In this document: positions 7,753-16,449 of the stretch, one piece after another
Position numbering within the stretch: position 1 is the first letter of the stretch
Layout of the letters: every line of letters starts with the position of its first letter
Assembly: GCF_002027705.1 (NCBI RefSeq)
Contig: NZ_MBTG01000007.1
Location: forward strand, 52,431 to 116,430
Length of the DNA stretch: 64,000 nucleotides
Reading direction: 5' to 3'
DNA from: Paenibacillus ferrarius
GTDB taxonomy: Bacteria; Bacillota; Bacilli; Paenibacillales; NBRC-103111
The notes under the pieces: generated by a model
Database searches by the model: none
What the model saw: the letters and a program-made list of their open reading frames with translations, nothing else
What the model was told of the DNA's origin: nothing
Translations under genes and position numbers: made by a program

Positions 7753-9072
7753 CTAGTCCATTTCGTAAATCGATCCCGATTTGCTTGCGAACAGCTCGGC
7801 GTATACTTTCTCAGCGTAGGCGTCTGTCATGCCGGAAATATAGTCCGCAACGAATCGCGGCCAGCTCCAATTGCCCTTGCGGCGCTCGTAGCTGTCAATC
7901 CAGTCGGGCGGGATAATCCATTGCCCCTTGTCTTGATCGATGAAGCTGTACCATAAGCGCTCCACGATGATCTCACTGCGCTTCTGCAAGCGCAGCACCC
8001 GGAAATCCTTGATCAGGGTAACCCATGCGAGCTTTTTGAGGATTTCCATCGTCCGCAGCAGGTTCATATCCTCCGCTCCGTCTTTGACGAGCGCAACCTT
8101 CTTCCAGCCGCGATCCGGATCATCAATGATATCCAGACAGCTGGCGAAGGAGCTCACCCAGCGAGCTTTCATCTCTCTGCGCGTCCGCGATTCTTCCCGA
8201 TTGCATTCTGCAAAGATCTGCTCCCATTGCTCCAGATAATCAGACAGTACCTGTCTGACCATCAGCTCAATATCGACTTGCTCCCACCCGAATTTATGCT
8301 TGTTGGGATCATTCAAGATCTCCATAACCAGATGCCGGATCAACCGCTGATCTTCAAAAAAGGTCGCATTCATTTGAATTTTCCCCGCGCGGATGCCGTC
8401 TTCAATATCATGGGTGGAGTAGGCGATATCATCGCACAAATCCATCAACTGAGCTTCCAGCGTGGAGCAGCCCTCCGGCATTTTCCACTCCGCTCTAAGC
8501 TCTCGAATGATATCCCACTCTGAGCCATACACGCCCTTGAGTCTGGACTCTTCTTCAATCAGGAAGGGATATTTATTGATACCCAGAAGTACTGCTGAGG
8601 TTAGATCCAGACCGCTTTCGCTGCCTGCCCGTTTCTCCAGAAACATCAGGATCCGGAAGTTTTGGGCATTGCCTTCATATTTCAAGCCATGATCCTTCAG
8701 CAGGATATGATTCAGCACTTCTTCCCCTTTGTGCCCAAAAGGTGGGTGTCCAAAATCATGGGCGATCGACGCACATTCCACCACCGTAGGGTCGATAATA
8801 AGCCCCGGGTGCTCTCTTTTTTGCAGGAACGGATTCGTCCGCTCTAAGCGCTTCGCCACTTCTCTGGCGATTTGGGCAACTTCCAGCGAATGCGTGAGTC
8901 GTGTCCGATAATAATCTCCTGATCCGGCACCGAACACCTGTGACTTCCCTTGCAGCCGCCGAAAGGTCGGTGATTGGATAAGCCGCGCATAATCCCGTTC
9001 AAATTCATCTCGTTCTTCGCTCACTTTAGAGGAAGCGGCCTCACCGGGCCGATATTTTCGTATGTCATTCAT
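7753..9072 (-). CDS. dgt: dGTPase-like HD-domain dNTP triphosphohydrolase
   Basis: A 439-residue HD-superfamily hydrolase that removes triphosphate from deoxynucleotides. Signatures: FRRLQGKSQVF near the N-terminus; the HD metal site in RTRLTHSLEV and IAHDFGHPPFGHKGEE; then DLCDDIAYSTHDIEDG, which carries a further metal-binding Asp. ATG 9072 is chosen because GGGAGG lies 7 bp upstream; an in-frame TTG at 9108 has no such site. It is located downstream of folE, with its own leader. The role, nucleotide pool control, is inferred from the family. Confidence 0.92.
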   Translation of the reverse strand: MNDIRKYRPGEAASSKVSEERDEFERDYARLIQSPTFRRLQGKSQVFGAGSGDYYRTRLTHSLEVAQIAREVAKRLERTNPFLQKREHPGLIIDPTVVECASIAHDFGHPPFGHKGEEVLNHILLKDHGLKYEGNAQNFRILMFLEKRAGSESGLDLTSAVLLGINKYPFLIEEESRLKGVYGSEWDIIRELRAEWKMPEGCSTLEAQLMDLCDDIAYSTHDIEDGIRAGKIQMNATFFEDQRLIRHLVMEILNDPNKHKFGWEQVDIELMVRQVLSDYLEQWEQIFAECNREESRTRREMKARWVSSFASCLDIIDDPDRGWKKVALVKDGAEDMNLLRTMEILKKLAWVTLIKDFRVLRLQKRSEIIVERLWYSFIDQDKGQWIIPPDWIDSYERRKGNWSWPRFVADYISGMTDAYAEKVYAELFASKSGSIYEMD

Positions 9073-9170
9073 AAGCTTGCCTCCCAAGTGCTCTTTCCTA
9101 TTCCCCAATAACGTTTATAAAAGAATACTATATCCGTCTACCTTGCAACAAGTCATAGCCGTCACTCTTA

Positions 9171-9219
9171 ACAAAAAAAAGGAATGCTGCACAAGACTTT
9201 TGTCTCCATGCACATCCCC
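9171..9219 (-). terminator. Terminator of folE
   Basis: On the minus strand an imperfect stem (GGGGATGTGCAT with GTGCAGCATTCC) is followed by eight T. Confidence 0.75.
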
Positions 9220-9232
9220 TTGCGCGAACTAT

Positions 9233-9820
9233 TTATTTTAACAAGGACAAAAACTCTGAGCGAAGCGTCGAATCCGTCCGGAAAGAACCGCGAACCGCTG
9301 AGGTTATCGTCTGACTGCCATACTTCTTCACGCCTCTGGAGCACATACACATATGTTCCCCTTCCACCACAACCATGACGCCATGCGGCTTCAGCACTTC
9401 ATCCAGAATGTCGGCAATCTCCGATGTAATTCGCTCCTGCACCTGAAGCTTGCGTGTAATCACATCCACTAGACGGGCGAATTTGCTTAATCCCGCTACT
9501 TTACCGCTAGGCAAGTACCCGACATGCACTTTCCCGAAAAAGGGCGCCATATGATGCTCACATTGACTGTAATAAATAATATCTTTAATGATCACCAGCT
9601 CTTCGTGCTGCTCATCAAAGGTTACACCCAGCACATCACGGGGATTCGCCTCATAACCAGAAAATATTTCTTCATACATCCGGGTTACGCGAGCAGGTGT
9701 GTCAAGCAAACCTTCCCGATCTACATCTTCGCCAATCAGCCTCAAAATCTCCCGAACATGCTGCTCAATGAGTTCCCGATTCTCGGAGACTCTTGTATTC
9801 TTATACTCGATTGATGCCAT
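9233..9820 (-). CDS. folE: GTP cyclohydrolase I
   Basis: A 195-residue enzyme converting GTP to 7,8-dihydroneopterin triphosphate for folate (and queuosine precursor) synthesis. Zinc ligands are visible in SQCEHHMAPFFG (Cys, His) and in GEHMCMCSRGVKK (Cys). The family signatures YLPSGKVAGLSKFARLVD and LQVQERITSEIAD are intact. ATG 9820 follows GAGGTGGAG by 6 bp and is preferred over an ATG 33 bp upstream that would overlap the tetR gene. It sits 20 bp after tetR on the same strand. Confidence 0.97.
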   Translation of the reverse strand: MASIEYKNTRVSENRELIEQHVREILRLIGEDVDREGLLDTPARVTRMYEEIFSGYEANPRDVLGVTFDEQHEELVIIKDIIYYSQCEHHMAPFFGKVHVGYLPSGKVAGLSKFARLVDVITRKLQVQERITSEIADILDEVLKPHGVMVVVEGEHMCMCSRGVKKYGSQTITSAVRGSFRTDSTLRSEFLSLLK

Positions 9821-9840
9821 CTTTTCTCCACCTCTTTCTT

Positions 9841-10419
9841 CTATCCCATACAAATGGTCAGAACCTTGATACTGTCGCGCATCGCTCTGCTGTCTTTGTG
9901 CGCTTTGGTGAGCAGCATTCCGCCTTGCAGCAGCGAAACGATCGGTGTCGCCAACTCTACGGGGCTCAGCCCCTGCAGAGAGAGCTCACCGCGCTTGCGC
10001 CCATCCTGCAAGCAAGATTCGACCTCAGCCTCCATCTCGCTGAAAAAACGGCTCAGCGGCTTACGCAGCTCTTCTGAGCTGTCACTAAGCTCCAAAGCCA
10101 AGTTGCCGAAGAAGCAGCCCTTCCGACAGGCATGCTCTTCGCAGAAGCTCAGCATCCTTTCGAACAAGCCGAGCACCCGCTGCTTCGGCGACAAATCCGC
10201 ATTGCCGAGGCTTGGCTCCAGAACGGCTTGCCGCATCTCCTGAACCTTGCGTTCAATCACCTTAAGGCCCAGCTCTTCTTTACTTTTGAAATGATAATAA
10301 AAATTACTTTTACAAACCCCGCTGCTCGACAAAATATCTTCCAGTCCCGTCCCTTGGAAGCCATGGTCATGAAACAGATCCATCGCTGCCTCCAGGATGC
10401 GGTCTTTGTTGCTTGCCAT
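9841..10419 (-). CDS. TetR/AcrR family regulator
   Basis: A 192-residue repressor-type protein. The N-terminal helix-turn-helix (residues about 5-50) contains ILEAAMDLFHDHGFQGTGLE and CKSNFYYHFKSKEEL. The C-terminal ligand domain includes RKGCFFGNLALELSD, the pattern of the YcdC/QacR-like subgroup that controls oxidoreductases or efflux. No such target sits next to it; folE follows directly. An inverted repeat 26-49 bp upstream may be its operator. Confidence 0.88.
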   Translation of the reverse strand: MASNKDRILEAAMDLFHDHGFQGTGLEDILSSSGVCKSNFYYHFKSKEELGLKVIERKVQEMRQAVLEPSLGNADLSPKQRVLGLFERMLSFCEEHACRKGCFFGNLALELSDSSEELRKPLSRFFSEMEAEVESCLQDGRKRGELSLQGLSPVELATPIVSLLQGGMLLTKAHKDSRAMRDSIKVLTICMG

Positions 10420-10444
10420 CGAATAGCCACCTCTGAATAGTACC

Positions 10445-10468
10445 GGTATGTCCTATAGCTTTCATACC
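10445..10468. promoter_or_regulatory. Candidate TetR operator
   Basis: GGTATG, 12 bp, CATACC, just upstream of the tetR start codon. Perfect 6-bp arms. Site and spacing fit autoregulation but are not proof. Confidence 0.45.
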
Positions 10469-10481
10469 TGACCATAATAGG

Positions 10482-10528
10482 AAGGGCTCGTGCTGTCAGC
10501 CGTTTGTACGGTGGACAGCACAGCCCTT
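10482..10528. repeat. Long inverted repeat between yneF and tetR
   Basis: AAGGGCT-C-GTGCTGTC (10482-10497) pairs with GACAGCAC-AGCCCTT (10514-10528), leaving one bulged base and a 16-nt loop. There is no T run on either side, so it is not a classical terminator. Confidence 0.75.
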
Positions 10529-10555
10529 GTGAAGGGTTCTTTTACACCCTACGTA

Positions 10556-10765
10556 TTATTTCCACTTTTGGTTTTTCATCATTTGCTGCGCTTTATTCAA
10601 TTGCTGCTTATTCATGTTGTAGCCCATTTGCTTCGCCATTTTGGCCAGCATTTCGGGATTGTTCTGCATCGATTCCAGCTGTCTTTTTAAATAGAATACA
10701 CCGATGAAAAACCCGCCGACTAAGCCCACAATCAACGTGAGAATAGGTATAAGATAACTCCACAT
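10556..10765 (-). CDS. yneF: YneF family small membrane protein
   Basis: A 69-residue protein of the UPF0154/YneF family. One N-terminal membrane helix (residues about 4-26, rich in Gly) is followed by a charged cytoplasmic tail with NPEMLAKMAKQMGYNMNKQQ, typical of the family. ATG 10765 follows AGGGGG; longer in-frame starts lack a ribosome site. Function is unknown. Confidence 0.85.
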   Translation of the reverse strand: MWSYLIPILTLIVGLVGGFFIGVFYLKRQLESMQNNPEMLAKMAKQMGYNMNKQQLNKAQQMMKNQKWK

Positions 10766-10858
10766 CGTGAATGCCCCCTGCTTGTACAAATTGGTATGGA
10801 TTGCTTGCTTTATCATATCATTTCTGTTCATCTGTTTACAAATAGGTACCCGCCCAAA

Positions 10859-11890
10859 TTATAGCACTTGTTCGATGAAAAGAGTCGTGTGTTTAGCCAA
10901 ATCAATCTCTTTAATATCCAGCTCCCGATCCGTGGCATCCTGTTTGACAATGCGAACGATGGGCCGGCTTGGCAGTCCGCGATGCTGCCCCACGACGACA
11001 CCAGTCTCCCGACTGGAGAGGCGAACGGAAGCCCCTGTTGGATAAATAGAAACGATTTTCAGAAATTGAATCACCACATCGCGGTCCAGCTTAGTTTCAG
11101 CTAGCGCCATCATATGCTCGCAAGCCTCGTATGGCAGCATACGCCGACCTAATGAGGTATCGAAGAGCAAATTATCATACATGTTAGCGACAGCTGTAAT
11201 TTTGGCATAGATATGGATATCTTCGCTCAAAAGTCCCCTCGGATAGCCAGAGCCATCTACAGCTTCATGGTGCTGAAACGCCACATGGGCAATCAGCAAG
11301 CTGAATTCCCGTTTGTTTTTCAAAAGCTCAAAGCCTCTCCACGTATGATGTCTCTTGAGATCCAGCGATTCATCGTCGTACAGAAGTTCGACTTTGCCTA
11401 CATCGTGAAGAAGCGCGCCAACGGCAAGCTCTTTTAACTGCGTCTCATTGAAGCCCATATTAATGCCGATCAACACAGCCATCATACAAACGTTCGTCGC
11501 ATGGACATACATCTCATTATCCTTCGTGCGAATATCGGTCAATTGAATAAGGACATCACGGTTCTTCATCACTTCATCGAGCAAGGTATTGATCGAAATG
11601 CTCATGGAACGGGAGTTAAATTCCTTGCCCGATTGAATCGCTGCGAAGGTTTGACCCATCTGCTGCATCACAATCCGTTTCGTTTCCTCCGAAAGAATCT
11701 CCGGGATTTCCACATCCTCCAGGCTCTCGTCTTTAATATAAATCATCGTAACCCCGATGCGGTTGAGCGTATTAATCATGAATACCGTTAATTGCACGCC
11801 TTCAGATAGCAAAATAGATCCGTTGCTGGCAAATATCGTTCGACCCAAATATTGCCCCGACTCAACGGAATCCAAATGGACATATTTCAT
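10859..11890 (-). CDS. HD-GYP domain protein, likely cyclic-di-GMP phosphodiesterase
   Basis: A 343-residue protein. Residues about 1-120 form an N-terminal region lacking a recognised receiver domain. The HD-GYP core (about 130-300) has LLHDVGK and the complete HHEAVDGSGYPRG motif that defines active members, so hydrolysis of cyclic-di-GMP is probable. A C-terminal beta-rich segment (VRLSSRETGVVVGQHRG) is typical of the Firmicutes proteins of this type. ATG 11890 follows TGGAG by 8 bp. It lies 20 bp after ogt. Confidence 0.9.
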   Translation of the reverse strand: MKYVHLDSVESGQYLGRTIFASNGSILLSEGVQLTVFMINTLNRIGVTMIYIKDESLEDVEIPEILSEETKRIVMQQMGQTFAAIQSGKEFNSRSMSISINTLLDEVMKNRDVLIQLTDIRTKDNEMYVHATNVCMMAVLIGINMGFNETQLKELAVGALLHDVGKVELLYDDESLDLKRHHTWRGFELLKNKREFSLLIAHVAFQHHEAVDGSGYPRGLLSEDIHIYAKITAVANMYDNLLFDTSLGRRMLPYEACEHMMALAETKLDRDVVIQFLKIVSIYPTGASVRLSSRETGVVVGQHRGLPSRPIVRIVKQDATDRELDIKEIDLAKHTTLFIEQVL

Positions 11891-11909
11891 AGGATACACT
11901 CCATTTTAT

Positions 11910-12455
11910 TCAGATTGTTGTTGCGGTAAGAGGCCGTTCCAGGTCTAACAACCGTATTTTGATATCCAGCCCGCCGCCATAGCCAACGAGCTCCCCGCTA
12001 GCGCCAATGATACGATGGCACGGGATGATGACCGGAATCGGGTTTTTATTATTCGCTCCGCCAACTGCTCTAACCGCTTTCGGGGAGCCAATGGCTTCTG
12101 CTATATGTTTATAAGAAGCTGTTTCGCCGTATGGAATAGCTAACAATGCCGTCCAAACGCGTTTCTGAAAATCAGTTCCCTGTAAATCGAGTTCACCGTC
12201 AAAAGAGGTTCGGTCTCCGCGAAAATATTGCTCCAACTGCTCGGCAATCAATGCCAGATGCGCTGTATCCTCTTGCCATTCATGCCTGCCAAACCAACGA
12301 TCCGCCCATTCCTGCAATCGCTCTTGATTATGTTCCATGGTTCCAAACGCAATATTGCACAGTCCCTGTGATGTTGCAGCAAGGACGAGTGGGCCTATCG
12401 GTGAAGCGACTTCTGTATAGCGAAGAATGGTTCCTGCTTGTTGCATACGTGTCAT
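11910..12455 (-). CDS. ogt: Methylated-DNA--protein-cysteine methyltransferase
   Basis: A 181-residue suicide repair enzyme that takes the methyl group from O6-methylguanine onto its own cysteine. The acceptor motif PCHRIIGASGELVGYGGG is complete, and the DNA-recognition helix region (ASYKHIAEAIGSPKAVRAVG) is intact. An N-terminal ribonuclease-like domain (residues about 10-85) precedes it. It starts 15 bp after the queG stop, so the two probably share a transcript. Confidence 0.95.
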   Translation of the reverse strand: MTRMQQAGTILRYTEVASPIGPLVLAATSQGLCNIAFGTMEHNQERLQEWADRWFGRHEWQEDTAHLALIAEQLEQYFRGDRTSFDGELDLQGTDFQKRVWTALLAIPYGETASYKHIAEAIGSPKAVRAVGGANNKNPIPVIIPCHRIIGASGELVGYGGGLDIKIRLLDLERPLTATTI

Positions 12456-12470
12456 GTGTATGGTTCCTCC

Positions 12471-13652
12471 TCACCTTGAAGCTGATTGGCTTACAGCAGT
12501 GATGGCTTTCTCAATATCTTCCCTGACAACAGGCTCCTGTTCCTTGGCTTGGGCATTATTCAGCGCCGACGACGCTTCTTCGCCGCCAATTCTGCCCAGC
12601 GCCCATGCGCAGGCCGCACGGATCTCCGGTCGTGGATCGGCTAGCAGAAGCTCGCTTAGAATCGGCACGGCTGACTGGTCCCGGAAATTGCCAAGGGCGA
12701 TAATCGCATTGCGCTGAATCGGCTTCTTGCCTCTCCACGAAGCAGCAATACGTCCGTATTGTTCTTTGAACTCCTTGTTTGTCATGGTGAGCAAAGGGAT
12801 CAGCAGCGGCTTGACCTTCTCAGGGTCAGGCTGCAGCTCGGGCTGATGCGTCCAGTTCATGCCCTTATTCTTCGGGCAAACGATTTGGCATGTATCACAG
12901 CCGTAGATGCGATTGCCGATCTTGCGCTTGTATTCATCGTCGATATAGCCCTTAGTCTGCGTAATGAAAGAAATGCAGCGGCTTGAATTGAGCTGCCCTG
13001 GACCGACTAGAGCCCCAGTCGGACAGGCATCTATGCAAATCGTGCAATCCCCGCACTGATCCATAATAGATGTATCGGGTGTAAACGGAATATTTGTAAT
13101 CATATCGCCCAAATAAACCCACGAGCCCCACTCCGGTGTGATGACGGCGCAGTTTTTGCCACTCCAGCCGATCCCCGCACGCTCGGCCACGGCCCGGTCG
13201 ACAAGGACACCGGTGTCGACCATGCTCATCAATCGCGCATCTGGCACGCGCTCCGCGATGAAAGCCTCCAGCTTCGCGAGCCGGTCGCGAAGCACGTCAT
13301 GGTAATCGCTCCCCCACGAGGAGCGCGAAATAATGCCCCGATACGCCCCTGGCTCGGATCGGGGAGGGTTCGGCAGTTTCGACGGGTACGCCACAGCGAT
13401 CGAAATGATCGACTTCGGCGCGTCGAAGCTCAGCCCGGGGTTGACTCGCTTCTCGATATCCGGCTCCTCGAAGCCGGATTCGAATCCCTTCTCCCGGTGA
13501 CGGAGAAGGATGTCTTTCAGTTCCGTGAACGGCTCCGCCGAAGCGAAGCCGATTTTATCAATGCCAAGAGACGACGCGGCATCCACGATCTCTTGCTGCA
13601 GCTTGCTGAAATCCGCAGGCGTTCCTGTTGCGATGGGAGTGGAAACCGCCAT
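12471..13652 (-). CDS. queG: Epoxyqueuosine reductase
   Basis: A 393-residue cobalamin- and iron-sulfur-dependent enzyme catalysing the last step of queuosine synthesis in tRNA. Two 4Fe-4S motifs are visible: CGDCTICIDACPTGAL and, later, CDTCQIVCPKNKG. The substrate pocket signature VDTGVLVDRAVAERAGIGW is present. The C-terminal ~90 residues form HEAT-like repeats (AIIALGNFRD, IRAACAWALGRIGG). ATG 13652 follows AGAGGTGA; a GTG three codons upstream is part of that site. It lies between the signal peptidase gene and ogt on one strand. Confidence 0.96.
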   Translation of the reverse strand: MAVSTPIATGTPADFSKLQQEIVDAASSLGIDKIGFASAEPFTELKDILLRHREKGFESGFEEPDIEKRVNPGLSFDAPKSIISIAVAYPSKLPNPPRSEPGAYRGIISRSSWGSDYHDVLRDRLAKLEAFIAERVPDARLMSMVDTGVLVDRAVAERAGIGWSGKNCAVITPEWGSWVYLGDMITNIPFTPDTSIMDQCGDCTICIDACPTGALVGPGQLNSSRCISFITQTKGYIDDEYKRKIGNRIYGCDTCQIVCPKNKGMNWTHQPELQPDPEKVKPLLIPLLTMTNKEFKEQYGRIAASWRGKKPIQRNAIIALGNFRDQSAVPILSELLLADPRPEIRAACAWALGRIGGEEASSALNNAQAKEQEPVVREDIEKAITAVSQSASR

Positions 13653-13685
13653 TCGTCTCACCTCTTTTCATTCGTGTCAGTTGGT

Positions 13686-14285
13686 TTAAAGCCCAGCGGC
13701 CACCGCGAGTGGCCACACAATGCATTCCGCCCGGCCTTGGATCAAGCTGGTCGGAACAGCCCCGAACCTGCGGCTGTCTGCGCTTGCTGCCGCGTGGCGG
13801 TTGTCGCCCATGACGAAGACGTTCCCTTGCCCGATCTGCGTTGGGCCGAAGTCGCCGTCTTGAATGGGCGTGTCCGTGTACGGCTCTTCAATTTTAACGC
13901 CGTTGATGTACAGAAAGCCCGCTCGGCCCTGCACCTCGTCGCCGCTTACCGCGACCACCCTTTTCACGAGGAAAAGGTGCTGCGCCAACGTAAAATCCTC
14001 CGATTCCTTGATGATCACAATTTCGCCCCGCTTCGGCGCTTTGAAATAGGTAATCGCCTTATTCACGAACAACCACTCCCCCTCTTGCAGGGTGGGCTGC
14101 ATCGAATTCCCCCGCACCGTCGAAAGGTTGAACCCGAACTGATGCACGAGAATAACGACAAGAAGAGCTACAAGAATGGATTTCGTCCAATCCCAGAGCT
14201 CGTGTGTGAAGCTTTTCGACTCTGCCTCCTGTTTATACTGGGCAGTCGCTTTATTCGTTTCATTGCGGCTTACAAAGAAGCTCAT
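13686..14285 (-). CDS. lepB: Type I signal peptidase
   Basis: A 199-residue membrane protease of the Gram-positive SipS type that cleaves secretory signal peptides outside the membrane. One membrane helix spans residues about 35-52. The catalytic Ser is in VRGNSMQPTL and the catalytic Lys in FLVKRVVAVSGDEV; the conserved GDNRHAAASADSR box follows (a usual Ser position is Ala-rich here). The start codon directly follows the ntdP stop (TGA then ATG), with the ribosome site inside the end of ntdP, implying translational coupling. Confidence 0.95.
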   Translation of the reverse strand: MSFFVSRNETNKATAQYKQEAESKSFTHELWDWTKSILVALLVVILVHQFGFNLSTVRGNSMQPTLQEGEWLFVNKAITYFKAPKRGEIVIIKESEDFTLAQHLFLVKRVVAVSGDEVQGRAGFLYINGVKIEEPYTDTPIQDGDFGPTQIGQGNVFVMGDNRHAAASADSRRFGAVPTSLIQGRAECIVWPLAVAAGL

Positions 14286-14840
14286 TCATGCTCCTCCGTT
14301 CTTATGCTTTTCCCACTGTTCATAATAATGCAGAACCATCTCATCCTGAAAAGGGGGTTTGTCCCCATTCACCAGTTCCAAAACAGCCGCCAGTCCTTCT
14401 TGCACTTTCCTTTCAACTAGCGGCGAATAGTGATAATTAAGCTTATGACGTTCATATTCATCTTGGTCCACAATATGCACAGAGCGGTCCGGCATACGTA
14501 TGACATCAAGGTCATAGTCGATATAAGTCAGAACCTGCTGGGCGACATACATCGGTGAGGCCACATTACAATAATATCGAACCCCAGCTTCTTCTATAAG
14601 AGCTACAATGTTAAACCACATTTTGGGAATGAAGAAGGAAACGCCTGGAATGCGGCTAACCCATTCTTTCCCGTCTGCTTCCTGAATTTTCGTTTGGCTG
14701 TTGATAAAAACCATCATATTTTGCTGTTGATGGTCCGTATGCAGGATATGCTGCGGAACTCGCCAGTTCGTCAGCCACATCCGATGAAGATGTCCATCGT
14801 GTTTGAAGCTTTTTATCACATACGGCGCGAAATTCTCCAT
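14286..14840 (-). CDS. ntdP: Nucleoside tri-diphosphate phosphatase, DUF402
   Basis: A 184-residue cytosolic protein of the NtdP/YgaC family, which hydrolyses nucleoside tri- and diphosphates with divalent metal. Family features: KSFKHDGHLHRMW at the N-terminus, FFIPKMWFNI, YYCNVASP, and the acidic metal-binding YIDYDLDVIR and DQDEYERH. Length matches the usual ~180 residues. ATG 14840 is preceded by GAGGAG. First gene of the apparent ntdP-lepB-queG-ogt run. Confidence 0.88.
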   Translation of the reverse strand: MENFAPYVIKSFKHDGHLHRMWLTNWRVPQHILHTDHQQQNMMVFINSQTKIQEADGKEWVSRIPGVSFFIPKMWFNIVALIEEAGVRYYCNVASPMYVAQQVLTYIDYDLDVIRMPDRSVHIVDQDEYERHKLNYHYSPLVERKVQEGLAAVLELVNGDKPPFQDEMVLHYYEQWEKHKNGGA

Positions 14841-14981
14841 GTCTCAAAGCTCCTCTATTGATAGCTGCCGATAAGTTCCCTACTATATAGAAAAGCATAT
14901 CTGACCCCCAAATGCAATGGCGGCACCGATATGCTTCCCTCTACCCAGTCTATTCAATTCCAAGAGCATCCGAACAATCCG

Positions 14982-15413
14982 TTACACGCTGACTTTCTTT
15001 ACAATACTCAGACGATGTGCAGCCCGGGAAAAATCAGAAGTACTGTAGCCCGCTGATTCATATACAGGCAGCACCATTTCATTATGCACGTCGACCGTCA
15101 CCATAATTTTGTTCACGTTCCGATAGAGGAACCTTTGCTTCATTGCTTCGATCAAAGCCTTGCCAATACCCTTACGTTGATACTCTGTGGCAACTGCAAT
15201 GCGATAATAGTAGCCATTGTTGTTATCGATGGTCCCGATAATCATGCCAACAATTTGCGATTCTTCTTGCGCGATAAGAACAAGTTCTGTATCCCAAGAG
15301 AGCTGACGAGCAAATGCTTCCATCGTTTCTTCATAGCAGGTTTCCGATAAAACGTCCTGCAAGAGTGTTGTCACCGAAGAAGTATCACCAAGTTGAAATG
15401 AACGAACATGCAT
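14982..15413 (-). CDS. GNAT family N-acetyltransferase
   Basis: A 143-residue acetyl-CoA-dependent transferase. The acetyl-CoA loop is EYQRKGIGKALIEAM; beta4-5 VGMIIGTIDNNNGYYYRIAV precedes it. ATG 15413 follows GGGAGAG. Substrate unknown. It stands alone: about 140 bp separates it from ntdP. Confidence 0.85.
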   Translation of the reverse strand: MHVRSFQLGDTSSVTTLLQDVLSETCYEETMEAFARQLSWDTELVLIAQEESQIVGMIIGTIDNNNGYYYRIAVATEYQRKGIGKALIEAMKQRFLYRNVNKIMVTVDVHNEMVLPVYESAGYSTSDFSRAAHRLSIVKKVSV

Positions 15414-15654
15414 ACGGTTCTCTCCCAATTCCCTATTAATTTGTTAGGATCAATTTTCTGGTAAAGTAGTAAATACGACAAAAATTTACGGAATCCTGCT
15501 GAAAATGTGTTAAAATTCACAAAAATCTTTGTTTTTTTCTATTTTTCTCTTGAAAGCGCTTAAATGCAAGGGATGGGCCTGGGGTGACGAGAGATGGGCG
15601 CAAGCTGGCGGAGTGCTGGATTGCTCCAAAGTTCGCCAGCTTCTCGGTCCATAC

Positions 15655-15905
15655 CTCATCGATTTCGAAAAACCTGCGAAAATGCAGGCATTTTCGATCA
15701 AATCGGGAGAAAACGTCAGAAAGCCTGCGATTATGCAGGCTTTTTAAGCTTTTCCATCCTGGAATGGAGAAAAGGTCTCTAAAGGATGCATAATTGCAGG
15801 CTTTTCACCATTTCGCTTATTTTCTGGACGAAAAGGATGCATATTCGCAGGAATTTCGCAAAATATACCGACTTGAGGCAAACTGCCAGCTTGAACAACT
15901 TTCAA
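15655..15905 (+). repeat. Solo diverged copy of the 500-bp repeat family
   Basis: Matches the units at 2.9-4.4 kb in order: CGATTTCGAAAAACCTGC, a GCCTGCGATTATGCAGGC hairpin with T run (about 15723-15748), AAGCTTTTCCATCCTGGAATGG, the third arm GCATAATTGCAGGCTTTT, then GGATGCATATTCGCAGGAAT and GACTTGAGGCAAACTGCCAGC. No minisatellite. The rest of the 15414-16059 gap shows nothing else recognisable. Confidence 0.85.
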
Positions 15906-16059
15906 GCTGCTGCCCTCAGCGGCCAACCTATGCCCATTACCTCATCCCTCATTTGGAAAAGTGAAATTGGCCCTAATAATCTGACATATACCATAACTGC
16001 GGCGGGATGCAGCTATGACAAGGGAGAGAATAACACACTTATGGCAAAATGGCGTTAGA

Positions 16060-16311
16060 TAACTCGATAACTGGCCCTATGATGTGAGTGAGGACTCATT
16101 GACTTGTGCGGCTAGTAGAAAACTGAGCTTTCGGGCTGGCCTCAAGTAGATTTAGCTACTTAAGGAACAGCCCTTCTCGATCAGTTAACTCGACAATTGG
16201 CGCTATGATGAGAGTGAGGACTCATTGACTTGTTTGGCTAGTAGAAAGATGACCTTGCGGGCTAGCCTCAAGTAGATTTAGCTACTTGAAGAACAGCCCT
16301 TCTTTGGCCTC
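16060..16311 (+). repeat. 126-bp tandem duplication with internal hairpin
   Basis: TAACTCGA at 16060 and at 16186 starts two copies, each with CTATGATG, GAGTGAGGACTCATTGACTTG, then CAAGTAG-ATTTAG-CTACTTG-like hairpins and ACAGCCCTTCT. The following 16312-16449 holds one more hairpin (GCCTTCTCT/AGAGAAGGC, 16388-16409, then TTTATT) and no gene. Confidence 0.85.
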
Positions 16312-16449
16312 TCAGTCGGCTTCCCCGCGGATTCCCGCTAGTTTCCTCCCGAGACTGCCTCTTCGAGTGGCTCGGGCGGCTTTCAGCGCCTTCTCTCCGC
16401 AGAGAAGGCTTTATTGGCTTTCGCGGCCGCGCTCCCCTTTCGCCGCGCC

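Noticed and set aside
13299..14420. 373-codon plus-strand frame
   Set aside because: It lies across queG, lepB and ntdP on the other strand; each of these has complete active-site motifs.
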